64,000 nucleotides of DNA from Chitinophaga eiseniae (lineage in GTDB: Bacteria; Bacteroidota; Bacteroidia; Chitinophagales; Chitinophagaceae), in assembly GCF_900167135.1 (NCBI RefSeq), contig NZ_FUWZ01000004.1:558001-622000 (forward strand), written 5' to 3'. Positions 46,752 to 54,661 of the stretch are shown in pieces. Below the pieces are notes generated by a model, which worked only from the letters and a program-made list of their open reading frames with translations, had not been told where the DNA came from and ran no database searches. Both the position numbers and the translations under genes were made by a program. How positions within the stretch are numbered: the first letter of the stretch is position 1; each line of letters begins with the position of its first letter.

Positions 46752-48527
46752 TTATTTTTCGGTTAAGCGCCTTTTATCAGGTCCGATGGGGTATACCTGT
46801 TGGCCGTCTTTGAAGGTGGATACTACCTGCACAGCATCCCGGATGGTTTCCGGTCTTACTTTAACAGGATCGTGGCTCAGCACGACGATGTCTGCCTTAT
46901 AGTTGTGCAGCAGTTTTCCTTTGGTGGAATCTTCTCCCCATTGGAAGGCGGCTTCTGTGGTGATGGCCTTTAGCGCGTCGTATACGGATATCCGTTGGTC
47001 CGGCCCCAGGAGGATGCCGTTCAGGGTAAGCCTGTTTACAGCGGCATGGACCGCCGTCAGCAGATCTGGCGGGGTAATGGGAGAATCGGTATGAATGGTA
47101 TATCGTAATCCTTTTTTCGTAGCCTCCTGCAGCGGAGCAATGCGCTGCGCCCTTGGCATCCCCAACACCTGGTTAACGTACCAGTCGCCCCACAGGTACA
47201 CATGGGTGGGGAAGAAGCTTTCCATTACCGGTCCTGCCAGTGTCTTCATGCTGTCCAGCTGCTCCGGGCGCGTGATCTGGGTGTGGATGATGACGTTGGG
47301 TGTGGGGTGGTTGTCGAGGATTTTTCTTTCTTTTAATGTTTTGAAGATATTTAATACCATGTCGATGGCCGCATCGCCGTTGCAATGCACATGTACCGGC
47401 ATTTTCAGGTTACGTGCCACGCTGTCTATTTTCCGCAGCGCATCGTTGTATGAATAGATCGGGTGGCCCCGGTAGCTCTTGTTTTCACCGATAGGAGGAT
47501 TCATGTAAGGAAGGGAGAGATAGGCATCCCTGCCTTGCGGAGAGCCGTCGAAGGTGAATTTAACCGCGCCGATCTTGAAGTGTTTGTCATAGTTGGGGTA
47601 GTACTTAGCCAGTTCGCCGAGGTTGTGGTTCATGTCGTAGTCCGGAAGTACAATAAAATCGCCGGTCAGCAGGCCCTGGTCGTTGGCGCCTTTTATCAGT
47701 GAAATGGTATTGGCGTCGGCCCTGCCTTCGCAGATGGTGGTGATGCCGTAGCGGAACCAGGTTTCTTCCGCCTGCAGCAGGCGGGAAACAAGCCTTTCCA
47801 GCATTGCTTTTTTAGCCGCCGTTGTTGTATCGGCGCGCTGATTTAGTGCTATGGAGGTGTTGAGTGCGTTCACATTGGCATTTTCCAGTAACAGGCCTGT
47901 CAGAACGCCTTTTGTGTCTTTCACGATGGTGCCTCCGCTGATAGCGTTGCCGGGAGTGTTATTGGTAATGCCTAACATGGTCAGCAGCTTCGTGTTGCCC
48001 ACGCCCATGTGGCCGCTGACGTGCATGATATAGATAGGGTGGGTAGTGGAGACGCGGTCCAGCAGGTACCGGGTAGGCTGCTGGTTGCCTGCCAGCTGGG
48101 CATCGTCGTAGTTGTTGCCCAGAATGACGGTGGTGGTATCATTGTCAGGAAGCTTAAGGCTGTCGAGATAGGCTTTCAGGGTGTTCTCCAGCGTCAGGGA
48201 GTCGTTAACATCTCCATAGGGACGTGCCGCAAGATCGGCCATGGAATGCGTCATAAGAAAAAGCCCTACATGCGCGTGTGCATCGATAAAAGCGGGCATG
48301 ATCAGGGCGCTGTCTCCATATTCTGTGACCTGGGTGATGCCTTCTTTGAAGTGTAGCAGCTTTGCCTGGTCAAAGGCGCCCACGAAGATAATTTTACCGT
48401 CTTTGATAGCTACACATTCTTCCAGTTTAAGCGGGTCTTTGTCGTTCATGGTCCGGACGTGGCCTTTGAGTATCCTGTCCGCAATGTCAGTATTATCCTG
48501 ACAACGGGAAAACAACAGCAGCGCCAA
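46752..48527 (-). CDS. Amidohydrolase family protein (YtcJ-like), signal peptide split by a frameshift
   Basis: The protein is a metal-dependent amidohydrolase of the YtcJ type: composite beta-sandwich N-terminus (IKDGKIIFVGAFD), metal-binding FIDAHAHVG, central HVHCNGDAAIDMVL, and late TIHTDSPITPPDLLTAVHAAV. The ORF opens only at a TTG (48527) inside a hydrophobic stretch. An ATG at 48562 followed by A9 would encode MKKK-TLSLLLSLLALLLFSRC, a convincing lipoprotein signal with Cys at the lipobox, but it is one base out of frame; ten A residues would restore it. Native phase variation, transcriptional slippage or an assembly error are all possible. Without the signal the hydrophobic start would be odd for a cytoplasmic enzyme. 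The substrate is unknown; the family hydrolyses amides, carbamates and similar bonds. Confidence 0.88.
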   Translation of the reverse strand: MALLLFSRCQDNTDIADRILKGHVRTMNDKDPLKLEECVAIKDGKIIFVGAFDQAKLLHFKEGITQVTEYGDSALIMPAFIDAHAHVGLFLMTHSMADLAARPYGDVNDSLTLENTLKAYLDSLKLPDNDTTTVILGNNYDDAQLAGNQQPTRYLLDRVSTTHPIYIMHVSGHMGVGNTKLLTMLGITNNTPGNAISGGTIVKDTKGVLTGLLLENANVNALNTSIALNQRADTTTAAKKAMLERLVSRLLQAEETWFRYGITTICEGRADANTISLIKGANDQGLLTGDFIVLPDYDMNHNLGELAKYYPNYDKHFKIGAVKFTFDGSPQGRDAYLSLPYMNPPIGENKSYRGHPIYSYNDALRKIDSVARNLKMPVHVHCNGDAAIDMVLNIFKTLKERKILDNHPTPNVIIHTQITRPEQLDSMKTLAGPVMESFFPTHVYLWGDWYVNQVLGMPRAQRIAPLQEATKKGLRYTIHTDSPITPPDLLTAVHAAVNRLTLNGILLGPDQRISVYDALKAITTEAAFQWGEDSTKGKLLHNYKADIVVLSHDPVKVRPETIRDAVQVVSTFKDGQQVYPIGPDKRRLTEK

Positions 48528-48550
48528 TAGCGATAGTAACAGGCTTAAGG

Positions 48551-48562
48551 TTTTTTTTTCAT
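48551..48562 (-). other. A9 homopolymer and displaced start codon of the amidohydrolase gene
   Basis: On the minus strand the ATG at 48562-48560 is followed by nine A residues and then CC. The resulting frame stops after five codons, whereas one extra A joins the ATG to the lipoprotein signal and the long ORF. Confidence 0.6.
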
Positions 48563-48647
48563 GAATGGTTATTTTGTTTGCTGGTTAAACAATCCGTGTA
48601 TGAATTTGTTCGGCGCTCGCGGGAAAAATGCTAATATTGGGTCTAAA

Positions 48648-49253
48648 ATGAGTAGCATGGCGGTTTCTATTGACGCATTACAACAGCTGTTGCAACAACT
48701 GAATGGCATTGCAGCGGCAGATCTTACGCCGTTGTTTGCCATCACCCGGCAGGTGAAACTGGAGGCGGGAGAAACGTATATTCGTGAAGGTGATACCTCC
48801 CGAAAACTGGCCTGGCTGCAGCAAGGCATTATCCGGGCTTACGCGGTGCGGCATAACGGTGACGAGGCTACGTTGTTTCTTCGCTGGGAGGGGCAGTTTA
48901 TTGCCTCACATGATACGATTATCCGGCAGCAGTCCTCCAGGTTTATTTACAGGGCGCTGGAAGATACCGTGATGGTAGAAATAGACTACAACCAGCTGGA
49001 CGGGCTGCTGCGTGACAATACCCGGTTGGAGCCGTTGCGCAGTTATTTTTTGCAGATGATGCTGGCGGAAGCGCTGGACACCATTGAGGCGTTCGTGACA
49101 TTGTCGCCCGAAGAGCGTTACCTGCAGTTGCTGGAAAGCCGCGGTGATATTGTAAACCGCGTGCCGGACAAATATATCGCTTCCATGCTGGGGGTGACGC
49201 CGGTGTCGCTCAGCCGCATCAGGAAAAGAATACACAGCCGGGGCAAGCAGTAA
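48648..49253 (+). CDS. Crp/Fnr family transcriptional regulator
   Basis: The protein has 201 residues from the ATG at 48648; an in-frame ATG at 48561 would add an unlikely N-terminal tail, and MAV at 48657 is also possible. Residues about 20-110 form a cyclic-nucleotide-binding-type beta-barrel (LEAGETYIREGDTSRKLAWL, then GDEATLFLRW). A long dimerization helix follows, then a C-terminal helix-turn-helix (DKYIASMLGVTPVSLSRIRK). No cysteine cluster for an Fe-S centre is visible, so this is not an oxygen-sensing Fnr in the classical sense. Bacteroidota carry many such proteins with unknown ligands. It is divergent from the amidohydrolase gene and upstream of a sterol-desaturase-family gene, either of which it may control. 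Confidence 0.9.
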   Translation: MSSMAVSIDALQQLLQQLNGIAAADLTPLFAITRQVKLEAGETYIREGDTSRKLAWLQQGIIRAYAVRHNGDEATLFLRWEGQFIASHDTIIRQQSSRFIYRALEDTVMVEIDYNQLDGLLRDNTRLEPLRSYFLQMMLAEALDTIEAFVTLSPEERYLQLLESRGDIVNRVPDKYIASMLGVTPVSLSRIRKRIHSRGKQ

Positions 49254-49261
49254 TCCGGAAA

Positions 49262-49299
49262 TTATCTTTTGTTAACGTCATTTCTTATCTTTTGTTAAC
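49262..49299. repeat. Pair of 15-bp direct repeats upstream of the desaturase-family gene
   Basis: TTATCTTTTGTTAAC occurs at 49262-49276 and again, identically, at 49285-49299, a 23-bp period or about two helical turns. Each copy ends in the palindrome GTTAAC and contains TATCTTTTG, close to the Bacteroidota -7 promoter pattern TAnnTTTG. Tandem operator sites or a duplicated promoter element are both plausible. Confidence 0.45.
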
Positions 49300-49358
49300 C
49301 GGTGAAAGGGCATGTGGTAGCTAATTTTGGGTTGTTTAACATCAAAACGACCGGACTT

Positions 49359-50177
49359 ATGCAAACACTGACCGAAGCGGTGGCCCGTATTTTCAGCCTG
49401 GAGGCGCTGCGTTATTTTTTATTGGCTGGCATCCCCTTTATCTTATTTTACCTGGTATATCCTACCCGGTTAAAACAACAGAAAATCCAGCGGCGGGAAG
49501 CCTCCCGGAAGGATTTTTTCCGGGAGATCCTGCACTCCATGCAAAGCACGCTCGTGTTCAGCACCATCTCTGTGGCGGTATTGTTTACTCCTTTGCGGCA
49601 GTATACGCAGGTGTACACGCAGATCGGCGATTTCCCGTTGTGGTACATTGGCGTAAGCCTGCTGCTCAGCCTCGTGCTGCACGATACCTACTTCTACTGG
49701 ATGCACCGGTTGCTGCATCACCCGGCATTGTTTAAAGCCACGCATCTGGTACATCATAAAAGCACGAATCCCTCTCCCTGGACGTCCTACAGTTTTCACC
49801 TGCTGGAAGCGATCGCGGAAGGCGGCATACTGGTGGTGATCGTCTGCGTGATGCCGATGCATCCGTTGACAGTCCTGTTGTTTACCGTCTCCGGTTTTAT
49901 TATCAACGTATACGGCCATCTTGGTTATGAGATCATGCCCCGTGGTTTCCGTCGCAGCTGGCTGTTTGAGGTACTCAATACCTCCGTGCATCACAATCTG
50001 CATCACAGCCGCTTCAAAGGCAACTACGGGCTGTATTTTCGTATATGGGACCGCGTGATGGGCACCGAGCATCCGGACTATGTCAAAGAATATGACCGAC
50101 TGCAGGCACAGCGTTTTGGCGGTCAGCCGGTTGTCAGGGGAAATAAAACGCCAGTCCGCGTAGCGGATTTTCAGTAA
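49359..50177 (+). CDS. Sterol desaturase / fatty acid hydroxylase family protein
   Basis: The protein has 272 residues from the ATG at 49359 (MQTLTEAVARIF); a longer GTG-started frame from 49302 looks spurious. It has several hydrophobic membrane segments and the eight-histidine di-iron signature of the family: HDTYFYWMHRLLHH, HLVHH, and NTSVHHNLHHSRF near the C-terminus. The family hydroxylates or desaturates membrane lipids, sterols or carotenoids using O2. The substrate cannot be inferred here. Its last 44 bp overlap the convergent HEAT-repeat gene. A 15-bp direct repeat pair lies 60 bp upstream. Confidence 0.92.
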   Translation: MQTLTEAVARIFSLEALRYFLLAGIPFILFYLVYPTRLKQQKIQRREASRKDFFREILHSMQSTLVFSTISVAVLFTPLRQYTQVYTQIGDFPLWYIGVSLLLSLVLHDTYFYWMHRLLHHPALFKATHLVHHKSTNPSPWTSYSFHLLEAIAEGGILVVIVCVMPMHPLTVLLFTVSGFIINVYGHLGYEIMPRGFRRSWLFEVLNTSVHHNLHHSRFKGNYGLYFRIWDRVMGTEHPDYVKEYDRLQAQRFGGQPVVRGNKTPVRVADFQ

Positions 50178-51657
50178 AGTACTGGTGCTGGTCGTGCATT
50201 TCTGTGGCAAAGCGCAGGATCGTGCGTGTCCGGTCCCGGTCGGCGTCGGAAAGCGGAGAGAAGAGGTATACACTTCTTTGCTGCCAATGCCGGACCGCTG
50301 CAAGGCTATAGTCCCTGACAGCCACGTCCGGATCAATAGTGCCGAGCATCAGATCTGCGGCAACGTTCCAGCCGCCGGTATGAGAGAAGAACTGCAACAT
50401 GGATAGTTTAAGGCCTGTCGTCCCTGCCGCATAGTGTGCTCTCGCTTTTTGAAGCACTGTATGATTGGCACGTCTTGACAGATAGTCTAAAATGATGTGC
50501 CGGAAACCAGGCACCGGATGGTCCATATGCGCCAGACAGTGTTCATAGAATGCGGTATCATCCAATTTTTTCAGGGCGATCAATGCCGCTTTCGCTACCC
50601 GCAAAACAGGATGGTGCAGGAACCGGGCCACAGTACCCGCATGCTGCCGGGCATCTGCTTCGGCGAGCCCAAGGAGAGAACCCGGTAACTGTTGTCCCTG
50701 TTGCAGCTGATCAAGATAAAAAGCGGTTATGTCAATGCCTTTATCTTTAAGATAGTATCGGGCGAAGTCCCGTATACCGGCGGCGGGATCTGCTGTAAAA
50801 GGCAGCAAAGAAAAATCCGGCCGCTGCTGGTGTAGCTTTCGAAGTACCGGCAGGCGGATATGGGGAGATTTGTCCTGCAACAACCGGATAATATCTTCCG
50901 GTTGCAGATGCTCCATGTGCGCAGCTGCTACCTGCCTTACCAGTGGGTAACGGTCTGCCATAAACGTAAGCAGTTCCTCTCTGTGAACATAACTGGCCAC
51001 CAGATAACGGGCGAGAAGAACACGGTGTTTTACCGGCAGGCGGGGAAATTGGGCCATACAGACACTACGGGCTCTCCCGGTCAGGTAGTCGAGTATGGCG
51101 TCCCTGGTATCTGTGAGATCTACCCGCTCCACGCGCTGCAGCCAATCCAGCAGCGGAAGGTTCATGATGAAGGCCTTTGCCTTTCCTGCATGCAGATAAG
51201 CTATCACGGCGGCTTCAGCCGCCTGGCGGACAGGTGTGACCCAGTCGGCCAGGCGTTGAATCAAAAAGGGAAGTGCTTCGGTATCCTTGGTATCGGCCAG
51301 TTTGCGTACCGCTTTTTCTCTGACGTAGCCGTTTTCATTGAGTGAACTGATGATCAGCAGATAGGTCAGTCGCTGTTGATCAAAACTGACTTCAAAAAAA
51401 TCAACATCAGCAAGGCTGATCTGACAACTGTTTAACGTCTGATATAATTGTCGCGGATACATATTCTTCCGGAACAGATGAATGATCGTATCTACAATAA
51501 TATCTCTGACCGATGTATTGTGAGACTGTTGTAATGCATGCAACAGGCAGTAGATCAGGTCGCAACTTCCTTCTGTCTGCATTTCCGCCAGTGCGTGCAG
51601 CTTCTTCTCTTCATTGCCGGAATGGTACAGGGTATGTATCTGTGATGAGAAATTCAT
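50134..51657 (-). CDS. HEAT-repeat domain protein
   Basis: This 507-residue protein is made of helical repeats of about 30 residues. Repeat-like units are visible at YVREKAVRKLADTKDTEALP, WVTPVRQAAEAAVIAYL, YPLVRQVAAAHMEHLQPEDI, SPHIRLPVLRKLHQQRP and HPVLRVAKAALIALKKLDD. No signal peptide, catalytic motif or membrane segment stands out, so it is probably a cytoplasmic scaffold or interaction protein. The 3' end overlaps the convergent desaturase-family gene by 44 bp. The specific role is unknown. Confidence 0.82.
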   Translation of the reverse strand: MNFSSQIHTLYHSGNEEKKLHALAEMQTEGSCDLIYCLLHALQQSHNTSVRDIIVDTIIHLFRKNMYPRQLYQTLNSCQISLADVDFFEVSFDQQRLTYLLIISSLNENGYVREKAVRKLADTKDTEALPFLIQRLADWVTPVRQAAEAAVIAYLHAGKAKAFIMNLPLLDWLQRVERVDLTDTRDAILDYLTGRARSVCMAQFPRLPVKHRVLLARYLVASYVHREELLTFMADRYPLVRQVAAAHMEHLQPEDIIRLLQDKSPHIRLPVLRKLHQQRPDFSLLPFTADPAAGIRDFARYYLKDKGIDITAFYLDQLQQGQQLPGSLLGLAEADARQHAGTVARFLHHPVLRVAKAALIALKKLDDTAFYEHCLAHMDHPVPGFRHIILDYLSRRANHTVLQKARAHYAAGTTGLKLSMLQFFSHTGGWNVAADLMLGTIDPDVAVRDYSLAAVRHWQQRSVYLFSPLSDADRDRTRTILRFATEMHDQHQYFTENPLRGLAFYFP

Positions 51658-51690
51658 GTATATCGTCGTGGGTTAAACCACGCTAAGATA

Positions 51691-52548
51691 TCATTTATTC
51701 CCCGGAATGCCGCGTACCGTCTCACCTTCCTGCGGCACCTTTATCCGATTTTGCAGTTTTTCACCGGCCACATACCGGCGCAGGTCCGCCTTGCTCAGGC
51801 TGCAGTGGTTGATGGCGTCCATATGTACTGCTATCACCGTGGTGGCGGGTAGTAGCCGGGTGATGGCTTTCAGCTCGCCGGTGGTCAGCGTCATGGTGAT
51901 GCCGGGCGCCAGCACCGGGTTTTCACGGGTAAAGTGGCATTCGCCGGTGTTGGCGATCACGATGGGCGGCTTTGTGGTGATAAGAGACGCTTTTAATTTG
52001 TCATCAAGAATAGCGTCGCCGGTGATAAATACCGCGCCATCCGGGCTTTGCAGGTAGTAAGAGGAGGAGATGCCGAAAGGCGGTTCTCCGTTTGCGCCGG
52101 GGTAGTGGCTCGACAGGAACCGGTGGAAGGAGACGCCTTCCCAGGTGACCAAACTGTCGATCACGCGTGTGTTGGTAAATCCTTTTTCTTTCAGTTTGGC
52201 GTCATCTCCGGGTTGACAGAAGATCAGCATGTCTTTGGGGACATATTTTTCTGCTGCGCCGTCGAAGTGGTCGGGATGATAGTGGGTCAGTAGTATGGCA
52301 TCGACGTCTTTCAGTATGCTGTCATGGTGAAACGGTAAATCAATGGTGGGATTTTTGCGTTCATCTGCAAAGAAAATGGGAGGTTCGGTCCCCTTATCGG
52401 CCAGTATCGGATCTGTTAAAAGGTGTCGGTGGTTGATGGTGATCTTTACCGTGGCGCTCCGGATCAACTGAACCTGTAATGGTTGGGCTACGCTGTCTGC
52501 TGCCAGGGCGCTGATACAGGCGAGTATCAGCGGGATTATTTTTTTCAT
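51691..52548 (-). CDS. Secreted MBL-fold metallo-hydrolase
   Basis: The start is placed at the ATG at 52548, giving MKKIIPLILACISALAADSVAQ, a clear signal peptide; the frame extends further upstream but without a sensible N-terminus. The mature part has the metallo-beta-lactamase-fold motif THYHPDHFDG, then FITGDAILDD and IAVHMDAINHC as candidates for later metal ligands. The closest general type is the UlaG-like group of MBL hydrolases. It is about 285 residues with its signal and probably periplasmic. The substrate is unknown. It is divergent from an HxlR regulator gene 144 bp away, which may control it. Confidence 0.88.
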   Translation of the reverse strand: MKKIIPLILACISALAADSVAQPLQVQLIRSATVKITINHRHLLTDPILADKGTEPPIFFADERKNPTIDLPFHHDSILKDVDAILLTHYHPDHFDGAAEKYVPKDMLIFCQPGDDAKLKEKGFTNTRVIDSLVTWEGVSFHRFLSSHYPGANGEPPFGISSSYYLQSPDGAVFITGDAILDDKLKASLITTKPPIVIANTGECHFTRENPVLAPGITMTLTTGELKAITRLLPATTVIAVHMDAINHCSLSKADLRRYVAGEKLQNRIKVPQEGETVRGIPGNK

Positions 52549-52692
52549 ATGGGAGCTGTTTAATTTTAATGGGACCAAAGGTATACCTTTACATCCTGCG
52601 GGATAAGGAGGCACTTTTCCGTGCCTTACTTACTTTTTTGTAGGTTTTGTTGATCATCGCCGCAAGGCGCGGACAAATTTTTTTAAAAAAAT

Positions 52693-53064
52693 ATGAGAGA
52701 TCCAAGATTGCACTGTCCGCTGACAGTAGCGGTAAAAGCCATTAGCGGAAAATGGAAGCTGTACATATTAAGTATGCTGTCGGACGGTACGCCGAAAAGG
52801 TATACAGAATTGCTGAAAAGCACCTGTGAAAACCTCACGGAGAAAATGCTCACCAGCCAGTTGCGGGAGTTGGAGAAAGACGGTATTATCACCCGGAAAG
52901 TATACCCTGAGGTGCCGCCGCGGGTGGAGTATATGCTGACTGCGTCAGGGAAGAAGCTGTGCGCTATCTTTGAACCTTTGTATGAATGGGGCATGGAGTA
53001 TATGAAAAACCAGCGACATGAGAAGTTGCCGTGGCTGGAGATGGGATTGCGGGAGCTTTCCTGA
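52693..53064 (+). CDS. HxlR-family winged-helix transcriptional regulator
   Basis: This 123-residue protein has the standard HxlR layout: CPLTVAVKAISGKWKLYIL near the N-terminus, the recognition region RYTELLKSTCENLTEKMLTS, QLRELEKDGIITRKVYPEVP, and RVEYMLTASGKKL leading to the dimerization helix. It is full length for the family. HxlR proteins often act on a divergent neighbour, here the secreted MBL hydrolase, and many respond to aldehydes or other electrophiles. Neither point can be shown from this sequence. Confidence 0.92.
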   Translation: MRDPRLHCPLTVAVKAISGKWKLYILSMLSDGTPKRYTELLKSTCENLTEKMLTSQLRELEKDGIITRKVYPEVPPRVEYMLTASGKKLCAIFEPLYEWGMEYMKNQRHEKLPWLEMGLRELS

Positions 53065-53089
53065 TACGGATTGTTACGGATGTGTCCAT

Positions 53090-53125
53090 GCAGGTTGACC
53101 CCGGCCTGCAAAAAAAATTTTTTTT
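53090..53125 (+). terminator. Probable terminator after the HxlR gene
   Basis: GCAGG (53090-53094) can pair with CCTGC (53105-53109), followed by an A8 run and a T8 run. The stem is short, so the call is tentative. The A/T tracts also make this a likely bent, AT-rich promoter-upstream region for the peptide array. Confidence 0.4.
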
Positions 53126-53206
53126 CCTGCTCATTTTTATTATCTTCAGATATCTCAAAATAATCAACAACTCATGCCAATTAACCCAGTCTATATAAAG
53201 TAATTT

Positions 53207-53547
53207 CTCAACCCAAATTTGAACCTGTAAATCTCCTCCTTATGAAGAAAAAAACAACGATTGGAAAAAAAATGTCTTTTAACAAGACAACTATCGCCCA
53301 ACTGAACGCATCCCAGCAAATTTTGATCGCTGGCGGTATGCCGCCTCTTACTTTGCAAGTTCAATGTATCGAAACAAGAGGAGCCAGCTGTAACACAATA
53401 CCTTACACACAGCAAGCCTGCGTGCTTTGCTGATCCGTACTGTCATTCAACCGAAATTTTGAACCCGTAATTCTCCTCCTTATGAAGAAAAAGACAACGA
53501 TTGGAAAAAAAATGTCTTTTAACAAGACAACTATTGCCCAGCTGAAC
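53207..53547 (+). repeat. 240-bp tandem duplication covering the first two precursor genes
   Basis: Bases 53207-53307 and 53447-53547 are nearly identical, including the untranslated leader, the start codon and the first 22 leader codons, at an offset of 240 bp. The cores that follow have diverged. This marks a recent tandem duplication of one precursor gene. Confidence 0.8.
53242..53433 (+). CDS. GG-leader ribosomal peptide precursor 1 (class I lanthipeptide-like)
   Basis: The 63-residue precursor has the leader KKMSFNKTTIAQLN...LIAGG, typical of the Bacteroidota GG-leader peptides that are usually annotated as class I lanthipeptide or natural-product precursors. The predicted core, about 31 residues after GG, has four cysteines spaced C-x7-C-x9-C-x2-C and ends at the last Cys. 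Thr and Ser residues precede the cysteines (ASC, NTIPYT). No modification enzyme is nearby, so whether thioether rings or disulfides form is unknown. Confidence 0.78.
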   Translation: MKKKTTIGKKMSFNKTTIAQLNASQQILIAGGMPPLTLQVQCIETRGASCNTIPYTQQACVLC

Positions 53548-53679
53548 CCGCAGCAACAGGCTGAGATCGCCGGCGGTATACCCACTACCACTATCACCAT
53601 CTCTAAAGTATGCAAAGAAACCCGTTACGAAACCTGTAACACGTTCCCTTATACGCAGGAGATCTGTGTATTCTGCTAG
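53482..53679 (+). CDS. GG-leader ribosomal peptide precursor 2
   Basis: At 65 residues, it has a leader nearly identical to that of precursor 1 (KKMSFNKTTIAQLN, then EIAGG), because it is a tandem duplicate. The core begins with a Thr-rich stretch (IPTTTITIS) and has C-x7-C-x9-C-x2-C, including ETCNTFPYT and the terminal CVFC. Its divergence from precursor 1 is confined almost wholly to the core. Confidence 0.78.
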   Translation: MKKKTTIGKKMSFNKTTIAQLNPQQQAEIAGGIPTTTITISKVCKETRYETCNTFPYTQEICVFC

Positions 53680-53780
53680 TCTGATCTGATCTGATCTCTT
53701 TTTTTAACCCGGGATCAAACTGTCGTGGCGGCTGTATGCCTGCCAGCGGGAATGTTTTGTCCTGTAAATCCACTCCGTTT

Positions 53781-53972
53781 ATGAAAAAGAAAAAAATGAT
53801 CGCCGAAAAGAAACTGCAGTTCGGCAAATCTTCCGTAGCAGTACTCTCTGCCACCGAAAAAGAAATGTTGGCCGGTGGTTTTCGTCCGGTTACCTATGAC
53901 GCGAAATGTATGACATACCAGGATACCTGTAGTACATTTCCCTACACACGCCCGGTATGCATAGCGTGTTAA
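53781..53972 (+). CDS. GG-leader ribosomal peptide precursor 3
   Basis: The ATG at 53781 (MKKKKMIAEKK) is chosen, although the frame is open from 53736, because all siblings begin MKKK. The 63-residue product has the most divergent leader of the set (LQFGKSSVAVLS, then MLAGG). The core has C-x6-C-x9-C-x2-C with DTCSTFPYT and the terminal CIAC. Confidence 0.77.
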   Translation: MKKKKMIAEKKLQFGKSSVAVLSATEKEMLAGGFRPVTYDAKCMTYQDTCSTFPYTRPVCIAC

Positions 53973-54004
53973 CGTTTATGGTTTAACCTGAACACTCATC
54001 ATTT

Positions 54005-54202
54005 ATGAAAAAGAAAAACATTGCCATGAGCAAAAAGCTTTCTTTCAGCAAAGAAACTATTGCGGCATTAAATAACTGTCAGCAACAACTGATTGCCGGC
54101 GGAGCAAGGCGGACCGAATTGTTTACCTGCATATCCCGTGTGGAAACATGCGGTACCTTCCCCGGTCCAACCCGTCCCTGCGAACTTTGTCCCACCAATT
54201 AA
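54005..54202 (+). CDS. GG-leader ribosomal peptide precursor 4
   Basis: The 65-residue precursor has the leader KKLSFSKETIAALN...LIAGG, with an extra Cys inside the leader (NNCQQQ). The core has C-x6-C-x9-C-x2-C (ETCGTFPGPTRPCELC) followed by PTN. Precursor 5 starts 10 bp after its stop, so the two are almost certainly on one transcript. Confidence 0.78.
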   Translation: MKKKNIAMSKKLSFSKETIAALNNCQQQLIAGGARRTELFTCISRVETCGTFPGPTRPCELCPTN

Positions 54203-54212
54203 ACTGTAACTC

Positions 54213-54428
54213 ATGAAAAAGAAAAACATCGCTATCAGCAAAAAACTCTCCTTTAACAAGGAAACTATCGCAGCATTGAATGGTAACCAACAACAGCTCA
54301 TCGCTGGTGGCGCCATTCCCATTACCCGCCTGGTGAACTGCACTTCCGGTATGGAAACCTGCGGTGGCGAAAGCTGCGCTACGATCCAACGTCCGGGCGG
54401 TCCCTGCGAACTGTGCCCCATCCTGTAA
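54213..54428 (+). CDS. GG-leader ribosomal peptide precursor 5, five-cysteine core
   Basis: This is the longest of the set (71 residues), with the leader KKLSFNKETIAALN...LIAGG. The core keeps the first ETC and the final PCELC of precursor 4 but inserts GGESCATIQ, adding a fifth cysteine. It lies 10 bp after precursor 4 and 14 bp before precursor 6. Confidence 0.78.
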   Translation: MKKKNIAISKKLSFNKETIAALNGNQQQLIAGGAIPITRLVNCTSGMETCGGESCATIQRPGGPCELCPIL

Positions 54429-54442
54429 TAAAATGATCGCTG

Positions 54443-54634
54443 ATGAAAAAGAAAAACACAGCCATCAGAAAAAAGCTTTCCTTCAATAAGGAAACAGTCG
54501 CGTCTCTCAATAATGTTCAGCAACAAGTGCTGGCGGGAGGCTCGAGGACCGTTACTAAACTGATCACCTGCACCTCTAACGGCGTTACCTGTGTAACTAC
54601 AACAGCTACCGGCGTTTGCGACGACTGCGCGTAA
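54443..54634 (+). CDS. GG-leader ribosomal peptide precursor 6
   Basis: At 63 residues, it has the leader KKLSFNKETVASLN...VLAGG. The core is especially rich in Thr (TCTSNGVTCVTTTATGVC) with C-x6-C-x8-C-x2-C and ends DDCA. Of the eight it has the most Thr available for dehydration if a lanthionine synthetase acts on it. Confidence 0.78.
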   Translation: MKKKNTAIRKKLSFNKETVASLNNVQQQVLAGGSRTVTKLITCTSNGVTCVTTTATGVCDDCA

Positions 54635-54661
54635 TTTTTTTCACTGTCTGAATTTTTTCTC

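Noticed and set aside
50134-50177. The 44-bp overlap of convergent genes as a sign of misannotation
   Set aside because: Both C-termini look natural for their families, and short convergent overlaps are common in bacteria.
53233-53241. CTCCTCCTT directly before the first two precursor start codons, at first taken as a ribosome-binding site
   Set aside because: It has the same sense as the 16S rRNA tail rather than its complement, so it cannot act as a Shine-Dalgarno sequence; Bacteroidota rarely use one.
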